Of a stretch of 28,802 nucleotides of DNA, positions 19,453-27,769 are shown one piece after another. The stretch is from Mastigamoeba balamuthi. Lineage: Eukaryota > Evosea > Mastigamoebida > Mastigamoebidae. Position 1 is the stretch's first letter; every line of letters begins with the position of its first letter. A program made the translations under genes and the position numbers. The stretch covers positions 362,649-391,450 of the forward strand of contig CACRSC010000118.1 of the NCBI GenBank assembly GCA_902651635.1, in the 5' to 3' direction. The notes under the pieces were generated by a model, which saw only the letters and a list, made by a program, of their open reading frames with translations, ran no database searches and was not told the origin of the DNA.

Positions 19453-19895
19453 CTCTCTCTGCAGGGTCCCGTGGGCGGTTGCCGTTGGTTGCCGTTGTTG
19501 TGTTTCCGTCGGTGCGAAAACCGTCGCAAAGGAACAACGGAACGCCGAGAGAGAGAGAGACGGTGGTGGGCGACTGTTGTGTTGTCCGCGGCTGCAGAGA
19601 GAAAGCGCGCGTACCAGTGGGATTCGCTGATCTGCTGGCTGTGACGTGTACACTCAGAAGCCTTCTCGAGGACGTAAAGTTGTTGTGGTGACGTGGGCAG
19701 CGCCGATACGCGTATCTGCCCCCCAGGGGGGCGGAGGCAAATATCTGGAGATACGGGGGTAGTATCGAGATTCCCGTATCTTTCCCCGTTACGTCAGGGG
19801 CATCTTTTCCTTTGAGTGTTGTTGCCTGCCCAGCGCGCGCACCGCACCCACCGCTTCTCTTCGGTTCTCTTCTTCAGCCAGCAAACCCGCCATCG
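19453..19895. promoter_or_regulatory. Bidirectional promoter with clustered GATAC and TGACGT motifs
   Basis: This lies between divergent starts (19452 minus, 19896 plus). It holds a perfect 12-base palindrome GATACGCGTATC (19706-19717) and a 9-base inverted repeat AGATACGGG/CCCGTATCT (19749-19757 and 19773-19781). In all there are five GATAC/GTATC words within about 75 bases. TGACGT or its complement occurs at 19642-19647, 19690-19695 and 19791-19796. These look like paired transcription-factor sites serving one or both genes. A GA-rich stretch lies near 19550. Confidence 0.5.
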
Positions 19896-22800
19896 ATGCC
19901 GACCGTCAACGTCATCCGCGACGAGCTCTTCGCCCTCATCGGCGAGACCTTCAGTGCGGGCCCCGCCGCCGCAATTGAATTGGGGGTCGAATTGAATTGA
20001 ATTGGACTGGGGTGGCCGGGCAGCGGCGGAGCAGTTTGAGCAGCTGTGCTTTGAGTTCGGGATCGAGTTTGACGGGGAGACGACGGAGAAGACGATCATC
20101 GCCAAGGAGCGGCGCCTCAACGAGGCCGACGTCGCGGGCTCGGAGGAGATCCTCTACAAGATCGAGGTCCCCGCCAACAGGCTCGCTGCCCCCCTCTCTC
20201 CCCTCTCCTTGTCTCTCCTCTCCCTCTCTCTGTGGCTCCTCTGGCTCCTCTGGGTCCGCTGCTGGTCCTGTCTCGCCTGCGCCCGGGTGGGGGTGGCCCC
20301 GCTGCTCCCACAGGGCTGCTTGCTTGGTGGGGTGGTCTTCCTCCCCGCGCTGCATTTTCGTTGCATTTTCCCTACGCTGCTGTCGTTTTTCCGCACCGCG
20401 TGGAATCAGTTGCCTCGGCCGCCACGTCCCCTGCTTTCCCCTGGGCGCGGGGGGCCGTTGGCCGAGAAATGCCCCGTGCCGCGCGAGGGCGGGGGGGCGG
20501 GGTTGGTGCCGCGCTGACCGCGTGTTTTTGGCCTCTGTGGACTCGGGGGCCAATCAGTTGAACGCGGGCCCCACTGTTCTCAGGCGCTGGCCGCGTGGTG
20601 CACTTTGCCAGTGGGGACTACCAAACGGGGCTGCGCTGCTGAACGATGCGTGCGCCGGCATATTGGCTGCAGACTGCCTGGGGAGTCAGTTGAATGCGCT
20701 GTGTACTCTGTGCTCTGTGCTGTGTGTTCTGCGGGGGCCACTTGAGCGCTTCTGCTCTGTGATGCGTTGCTGACGGCTGCTGGTGTGCGCAGGTACGACC
20801 TGCTGAGCGTCGAGGGGCTGGGGAGGGCCCTGGCCGTGTTCCGCGGGCACGCCAAGCCCGTGACGTACCGCACGACGCCGGCGACGACGCGCATGGTGAT
20901 CCGGCCCGAGGTCCTGGGCGTCCGCAAGTTCATCGTCTGCGCCATCCTCCGCGGCATCAAGTTCACGCCGCGCTCGTACCGCAGCTTCATCGACCTCCAG
21001 GACAAGCTCCACTTCACCCTCTGCAAGCACGTCCTTCCCCCACCTACTTCAATTGATTCCCGACGATCCGTAGCATTCAGTTGCCTCGTCTCCGTTTTTG
21101 TTTGCTTTACTTTATTCGAAGAGTCAATTGGTTCTGCGTTTCGCTTTTGAGTTCCTCCTGGAAGTTCACCACCACTCGTTTGACTCTCAATTGGCTCGAT
21201 AATTCATTCAATTGGTTTAATGGCCGCTGGCCGCTGCTTTTTGAGCCCAGAGTTTCCCCTGCTGTTCCCCTTCACCACAACCCAGCGGCCCGCCCTGACC
21301 GGTGCAACCTTTGCGCGAGCGCAGGAGGAGGTCGCTGGCGTCGATCGGGACGCACGACCTGGACGCCGTGCAGGCGCCGTTTGCGTACGAGGCGCGCAAG
21401 CCCTCGGACATCAAGTTTGTGCCGCTGCGCGGGTCCGAGACGGCCGTCGACGGCGCCCAGCTGATGCAGGTGCTCGAGGCGGACCAGGCGCTTCGCGACT
21501 ACCTGCCCCTGATCCGCGAGCGCCCGCTGTACCCCGCGGTCTACGACGCGCGCGGGGAGGTCATGTCGCTGCCGCCCATCATCAACGGCTCGTACAGCAA
21601 GATCTCGCTCGACACGCGCAACGTCTTCATCGAGGTCACGGCCACCGACTTCACCAAGGCCAACATCGTCCTCAACACGGTCGCCTGCCTCTTCTCCGAG
21701 TACTGCAACCCGCAGTTCACGTGAGCCTCATGTTCTCTCTCTCTCTCTCTCTCTCTCCTCTTCCTTCCCTGTTCCCTGTTTGTGTTCGCGTGTTCCGTTG
21801 CGCGCCTGCATAGTTGCGCCCCTCCCCGCGTTCTTCATTGCCTATGTAGAATTGTTGTGGTCGCTGCGCTTGCTGTGCAGTGCTGCTGCTGTTGTGTCGT
21901 TGCCTCTGCTGTGCTGCGCTGTTGCTCGTTGTGTCGTTGTGGCGTTACTGCTTGCTGTTGCTTGTTGTGTCGCTGTGTTCACGCTTTTGCTCTTCCTCTG
22001 TCTCTGCGTGCACCCGCTGTGCTCACCGTTGTTGCGCCTGCACCGCAGCGTCGAGCAGGTGGAGATTGTGAACACCGACGGGACGACGTTTGCGACGCCG
22101 GACCTGGCGTGCAGGGACCAGCAGGCGTCGCTGGCGGTGCTCAACCGCTCGCTGGGCCTCTCGCTCGACGCCGCCGAGGCGCTCCGCCTGATCGGCCGCA
22201 TGGGCATGACGGGCGAGGCCCGCAGCGCCGACACGCTGGTGCTGCGCGTGCCCGCGACGCGCTCGGACATCCTGCACGAGTGCGACGTCGTCGAGGACCT
22301 CGCCATCGCCTACGGCTTCAACAACCTCAAGCCCGTCCCGACGCCCACGCCCACCGTCGGCCACCAGCTGCTCAGCACCAAGCTCAGCGACCTCGTCGCC
22401 ATCGAGATGGCCTCCGCCGGCTACTGCGAGGTCTGCACGTGGGCCCTGGTGCGCTGCCCTCCCTTCGTCTTCCCGCCCTCCCTCTTTGCAGTTCCGTTTA
22501 TTTCTCTTTTTAATTTGATTACATCATTTCCCCATCAGTCCAAACTGTCAATCTACGAATTTGATCGAATTCAATTGCTATTATCAGACGTATTTCGCTT
22601 CGCGAGTCGATTCTATAATTTTGATTTCATTCCCCTGGAGACGCTCGCTCGCTGTGTTGCCCAATTCAATTGCTTATTTAACGCGATGTGCACGCGTGGG
22701 CTCTGAGTGGGGATGGCGCACACCCGCACGGACACACACGCTGGGCACCGACTGACGCGGCTGCACGGGACGGCAGTGCACCGTGGCGGAGAACTTCGAG

Positions 22801-23331
22801 AAGCTGAACAGGCCCAACGACAACAGCTCCGTGCTGATCGCCAACAGCAAGTCGGCCGAGTTTGAGAACGGGCGCACGACGCTGCTGGGCGGCATGCTGC
22901 GCTGCGTGGCGAGCAACAAGGGCGAGCGCCTGCCCGTGCGCATCTTCGAGCTGGGCGACGTGATCCTGCGCGACGCCGCGCACCCCGTGGGCGCCCGCAA
23001 CGAGCGCCGCCTCTGCGCCATCTACTCGGGCCTGACCTCGGGCTTCGAGCGCGTGCACGGCCTGCTCGACCGCCTCATGCAGATCCTCGAGGTCAAGCCG
23101 CGCTTCGCCTACAAGGACGCGGTGCCCGCGGGCGTCAAGACGTACGCGCTGCGGCCCTCGTCGGACCCCGCGTTTGTGCAGGGGCTCTGCGCCGAGGTGC
23201 TCGTCGAGGGCAGGCCCGTGGGCACGCTGGGCGTCGTGCACCCGACGGTGCTCGAGCGCTACGGCATCATGAACCCCTGCAGCGCCTTCGAGGTCAACCT
23301 CGAGTTCCCCACGGGCCTCTACGGCCTCTGA
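19896..23331 (+). CDS. FARSB: Phenylalanyl-tRNA synthetase beta subunit (cytosolic type)
   Basis: Proposed exons are 19896-19953, 20024-20180, 20793-21026, 21325-21720, 22049-22448 and 22777-23331. They give 599 residues, close to the usual eukaryotic length of about 590. The protein partners the alpha subunit to charge tRNA-Phe. Family landmarks appear in order: MPTVNVIRDELF, LCFEFGIEFD, LYKIEVPANRYDLL across intron 2, IGTHDLD, PSDIKFVPL, PLYPAVYDARG, PPIINGSYSKI, FIEVTATDFTKA, FSEYC, RVPATRSDILHECDVVEDLAIAYGFNN (split here as RVPATRSDIL and HECDVVED), FELGDVI, VHGLLDRLMQ and LGVVHP. Introns 2 (20181-20792, AG|GCTCGC) and 3 (21027-21324, AA|GCACGT) are GC-AG. The conserved NRYDLL and CKRRSLASIGTHD junctions leave little room for another choice. 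Introns 1, 4 and 5 are GT-AG with donors GTGCGG, GTGAGC and GTGCGC. It acts in the cytosol. Confidence 0.95.
21734..21757. repeat. (CT)n microsatellite inside PheRS intron 4
   Basis: A CT dinucleotide run of about 24 bases starting 14 bases into the intron at 21721-22048, which is pyrimidine-rich overall. Confidence 0.9.
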
Positions 23332-24652
23332 CGCGCCCCTCCCGCCCCCCTCGCCTGAGAGCCCCGGAGCACATCTTCCCTCCCCGCCCTCAGCCCCGCC
23401 CGCAACCTGCAACTACCACAGTCAACCACTGGCCACCCCTTTTTCCAGACCCGCTGGCCCGAGCCGCGCATTTGAGATGCGCTTGTTTCTCTTCGCAGCT
23501 GCTGCTCTCGCGTCTCAACGGCGGGCGTTTATTACTGTTCTTTGGGGCGGACACGCACAGTTTATCGGGCGACGGTTCCAACGCCGATCTCGCAGCAGAT
23601 GAGGGGTAGTGCCGCGGTGATGCGTGCTCGATCTGGTGCGCGACTGCGGGGGCAGGGAAGGCGGAGGGGACTTCGGGCGGATTTCCAATGAAGGCGTGCA
23701 AAAATGGCACGTAGACAGACCCCCACAGCTTCTCTCCATTGGGCGATAAGGCACTGCCCCAACGACGCCAGCAGCACCCTCTGCCATGCGTGCGCACAAG
23801 GCATCCCGGCATCCGGGTGCACCTCCCAGCGGCTGCGAGGGCGACGGGTCACTCGCAGCGCGGCGTGCAAGCCCTCTGGAATCAGCGCAACCGCCATTCC
23901 ACGGGTTTCGCCAGCGGATCTGCCTGTCGGACCCGAGAAGCCCCACGCACCGGCCCCCTCTGACAAGTTAGAACCGTGCTCCGCGGTTTGGGGCTGGGCG
24001 GTGCCGCCGCGCTGCAGGGAACGGTCTACTGCGATCAGCTATCGGCGTGTTCAAGGTTTGGGCAGGCTTGGGCATGTCTCCGCTTGGAGTGTGTATTCCT
24101 TGTTTGGGGGCCGATGTCCGGAAAACACCGAGCTCTGCTGATGCTGTTTCGCCACATCGGCCCAGAAACGCTCGTTTCTCATGCCTTGCTTGCTGCCCAG
24201 TGTCGCGCGTTTGATCCGGGGCTCCCTCTAGACGCCTTCAAGCAGGGAGGCGTGTCTGGGCAGTTCAGGTGCGCACTGCAAAGGGTCACAACGCAACGAG
24301 CTGCTACGGCGCTGCCGAGGGCCTACGAAGGAACCGGAGCACCCTCGACGAGACCGACCAGACCAGCGCAACCGAAGGGGCTACTCCGGGGCCGCACGCG
24401 GGGGCAGACTGGCGTCTCACTGACCGGCACGAACGAGCACAGGGAGGGCGTTCGGCTGAGCGGCGGTGTGCACTTCGGGTGCACCTCAGCTGCACTTCGC
24501 TGTGCCCCTGTAGGGCGAGTGCTACAATTACCCGCTCTATATCCTTCCGATACGCGCCGTGATCAACAAGAGGTACACGTTCAGTTGATCTCCTGACGCC
24601 TTAAATGCGGTCGCCTTAGTGTCGGTTTCACAACATAGCTAAGGTTCGACAC
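23332..24652. other. Long intergenic region, no gene recognised
   Basis: These 1.3 kb lie between the PheRS stop and the GH7 start. Several open frames occur on both strands, but none shows family motifs, consistent length or splice signals. The last few hundred bases should hold the GH7 promoter. No tRNA cloverleaf or repeat was found by eye. Confidence 0.4.
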
Positions 24653-26288
24653 ATGCAGCACACTGCAGCCCTCGCGCTCGCAGCGGCCCTCTTCGGGCTC
24701 GCTGTGGCCCAGCAGGCTGGCTGGTCGACGCCCGAGAACAAGCCCCGCCTGAACCTCTACGAGTGCACCACCAGCGGCTGCAACGCCGTGCAGCGCTCTG
24801 CGACGATGGACGCCAACTGGCGCTGGCTGCACAAGAACAACGGCGACACCAACTGCTACAGCGGCAACACCGTGCGCTCCCGCCGATTCTGAGCTCTGTT
24901 CCCCTCATCCCCCGTCCTGACGGCCTGCCCCACGCGCGCCCGTGCTCGGCTGTGCGCACGTGCAGTGGAACCGCGACTTCTGCACGACCCCCGAGGGCTG
25001 CGCGCAGAACTGCCAGATCGACGGCTGCGACTACCAGAACACCTACGGTGTCAGCTCGACTGGTGACGCCCTCACCCTGCGCTTCGTGACCCACGGACAG
25101 TACTCGACCGCCGTCGGGTCGCGTCTGTTCATGATGGCCTCGGACGACCGCTACCAGATGTTCAAGCTGCTCAACAGGGAGTTCTCCTTCGACGTCGACG
25201 TCTCGAAGCTGCCCTGCGGCCTCAACGGCGCCGTGTACTTTAGCGAGATGGCCGAGGACGGCGGCTACGGCAAGGGCAACAACCGCGCCGGTGCCAAGTA
25301 CGGGACGGGCTACTGCGACGCCCAGTGCACCCACGACATCAAGTTCATCGACGGCGCGGCCAACCTCATCGACTGGAAGACCAACGCCAACGACAGGAAC
25401 TCGGGCAAGGGCAAGTGGGGTTCCTGCTGCGGTGAAATGGACATCTGGGAGGCGAACAAGGTCTCGGCGGCGGTGACTCCGCACAACTGCGCGATCCAGG
25501 GCCAAAAGAGGTGCGAGGACCCCGTGTCGTGCGGCGACCAGGACAGCGGCAACCGCTACAAGGGCCTCTGCGACAAGGACGGCTGCGACTTCAACGCGTA
25601 CCGCATGGGCGACAAGGACTTCTTCGGCCCCGGCAAGAAGGTCGACACGAACAGGCCCTTCACTGTCGTCACCCAGTTCGTGACGAGCGACAACACCGAC
25701 AACGGCGACCTCGTGGAGATCCGTAGGTTCTACAAGCAGGACGGCAAGGTCATCGAGAACTCCTACGGCAAGACCAGCGGCCTGACGCAGTACAACTCCA
25801 TCACGACGGCCATGTGCAAGGCCCAGAAGTCTGTCTTCGGCGACCGTGACGACTGGGCGGCCAAGGGCGGACTCAAGGCGCACGGCGAGATGCTGAAGCG
25901 CGGGATGGTGCTGGTCATGTCGCTCTGGCACGACCACGAAGTCAACATGTTGTGGCTCGACTCCAACATGCCCGCCAACGGAGACGCCTCCAAGCCCGGC
26001 GTGGCCCGCGGCTCCTGCGCAACGACCTCTGGGGTCCCCGCGGACCTGGAGAGGGACTCGCCCAACGCACAAGTGGTGTACTCGAACATCAAGTTCGGTC
26101 CGCTGGGCTCGACGACCACTGGCATCCCCGCCAAGCCCGACGACAAGCCCATCGCTTCGAGCTCGAAGCCCGTACACCACTCGTCGAGTGCCAAGTGCCC
26201 CACGCACTCTGACGACTTCATCCCCGGCTCGGCCTCGGTTGCGGTCGCCGGCTTCGCCTCCGCCATCGCACTGGCGGCTCAGCTCTGA
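24653..26288 (+). CDS. Secreted GH7 cellulase (cellobiohydrolase-like), hydrophobic C-terminal tail
   Basis: Exons 24653-24871 and 24966-26288 give 513 residues. The 94-base intron (ACC|GTGCGC...GTGCAG) joins SGNT to WNRDFC as in the family. A signal peptide ([19 protein letters not shown]) precedes the mature start at about Gln20. GH7 features in order: [27 protein letters not shown], the [12 protein letters not shown] loop, [32 protein letters not shown], the catalytic [10 protein letters not shown] with Glu230 nucleophile, Asp232 and Glu235 acid/base, [44 protein letters not shown], and [10 protein letters not shown] through SNIKFGP. The family cleaves beta-1,4-glucan with retention of configuration. 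There is no CBM1. Instead, a Ser-rich linker and a small-residue hydrophobic tail ([17 protein letters not shown]) suggest a GPI or membrane anchor. Exo- versus endo-action cannot be settled from sequence. Confidence 0.95.
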
Positions 26289-26688
26289 GAAATGAAACGG
26301 GTCACCCTACGTCCAAGCAACCCTTGATAGCCCTACCTCGCTCCTAAGAGTCAAAGGTGTTGAAATAAGAAAAGCCTAGCAGAACTAACTATAGATCAAT
26401 TGGGAGGCATTGATTATATTCCAACAGCTGCATTCTATTACTGCTTGATATATACTTCTTAAGTAGTTCCTATACACTAACAGGGTTTTGCATATTGTCT
26501 TAACTATCAGTCAGATTTACAGATAAGTCAGAAGCACACTTAAGTAGAAATTGAAATAAGCCTCTGGTGATTACATTTAAATTAACAAGTATGATGATGA
26601 TTATTTTAAATAATATATAAATCTGATAGTTTTAAATAATTTCAGTACTAAAGAAATTATACTGTTGGACACTTGTTTCTGAGGTTTT
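26289..26688. other. AT-rich spacer at start of transposon island
   Basis: Base composition drops sharply just after the GH7 stop, into long A/T runs. No coding frame is recognised. It probably includes the GH7 3' end and the 3' non-coding end of the Merlin-type element. Terminal inverted repeats could not be identified by eye. Confidence 0.5.
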
Positions 26689-27661
26689 TTAAAAAAACTT
26701 CTCAAACTGGAGGAAATCAGCTGGGATGTAGTACTGCAAGATCACAGTCAGAATCCGTGAGAAGGCAAGAGAGGAGTTTTCACCACTTGCATAGTGCCAG
26801 TGCCAGACAAACTCACCAATCTGATGACAGAACTCGTCTTCACTAGCTTTTCCTCTGTTGTACCCATGAAGAAGACACTTGAAGTGTGCCCAGGTCCCCT
26901 TGATCTTGTTCGTGCACACTCCAGTCTCTGGGTTAACAAAGTCACCCTTCGAGTGGTTGACCTTGTAGTGAGTGTAGCCGAGCTTGGACAGAAGGTTAAT
27001 ATGCAAGGCTATCAGTATGAATTTCGGTTCCTGGAAGAACCTCCTGCTTGATGGCAGTACACAACTCAGCTGTCGTTCGAGCACACACCTTAATGAAGAA
27101 GCAGCACTTGTCAGCCTCAATACCTCCAAGCACGAGCCACTGCATTCATCCAGTCTGGCGCCCCTGATGGTACTTGTGGCAAGTAACGAATGTCTCATTG
27201 ATGATGACGATCTTACTCAGACCTCCAATTGGAGTGTTGTTGTTAGCATTGAACTCACACAGGCACTCGCGAAGCACAGAGTATCAGGCAGTTGCAGTGT
27301 TCGGTGCAACTCCAACCTTCCTTGTTACGATCTGTTTTTTGACTTCAATATTACAATAAAAGTAAAGAATAACTTACAAAAAGAGCTTCACAATGCATGC
27401 CACCTCTCATTCAGGATCATATGCAGCTCTCTTTGCACTATGATGAGCCTGCTGTAGAACCTGAGCAAACTTCGAGTAGCCAGAAACTCCTAATGAAATA
27501 TGATAATATAAAAATTCTGAATTATCAATCATTAGTGGATGTGAAGCTGCCCTAGGTGCCTCCTCAGGAAAGTCACTATCGCTTTCTATAAAATGAAAGA
27601 AATAGAATAACCTTAAATGGCAAGACTCCGATTTTGTGCACGACAGAGGTTCCTTCATCAA
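26689..27661 (-). mobile_element. Dead Merlin-type (IS1016/ISXO2-like) DNA transposon transposase
   Basis: On the minus strand the decayed transposase reads, in order, GVAPNTATA, YSVLRECLCEFN, TPIGGLSKIVIINETF, KYHQGR, WLVLGGIE, PGTEIHTDSLAY, LSKLGYTHYKVNHSKG, FVNPETGVCTNKIKGTW and EFVWHW. This is the Merlin/IS1016 DDE-domain plan (IGG...VEIDES, GR..WVFGG, SD, GYxHxxVNHS, TNxIEGxW). The first catalytic Asp reads Asn (INET) and the expected Glu reads Lys (NKIKGTW). In-frame stops fall after YDPE, in TATA-stop-YSVL and at QTG-stop. A frameshift follows DSLAY. A 46-base segment starting GTAAGT near 27386 looks like an intron of the element. Codon use and AT content differ from host genes. The N-terminal part up to 27661 is assigned only by continuity. 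Confidence 0.75.
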
Positions 27662-27769
27662 CTAGTGCACTGAAATGATGACACAATGAAATCAATCAAA
27701 ATATAAACATATCTTTGCTGTAATGAATGAGTTGTAGACCTCTATAAAGGGCTAAAATAATATTGAAGT

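Noticed and set aside
18258-19653. A single long minus-strand open frame that covers the repeat protein gene without splicing.
   Set aside because: It leaves the conserved frame after GVK and misses the second half of both repeats. Splicing restores two matching repeats.
24639-26207. Long minus-strand open frame (522 codons) opposite the GH7 gene.
   Set aside because: It is antisense to a strongly conserved gene. GC-rich third positions keep the opposite frame open, and its translation is Val/Ala/Arg-rich without motifs.
26689-27661. Bacterial insertion sequence (ISXO2/IS1595 type), given the VNHS and TNxI-x-GxW motifs.
   Set aside because: The relic appears to contain a spliceosomal intron and sits in an AT-rich eukaryotic island, so the eukaryotic Merlin relative is the better call.
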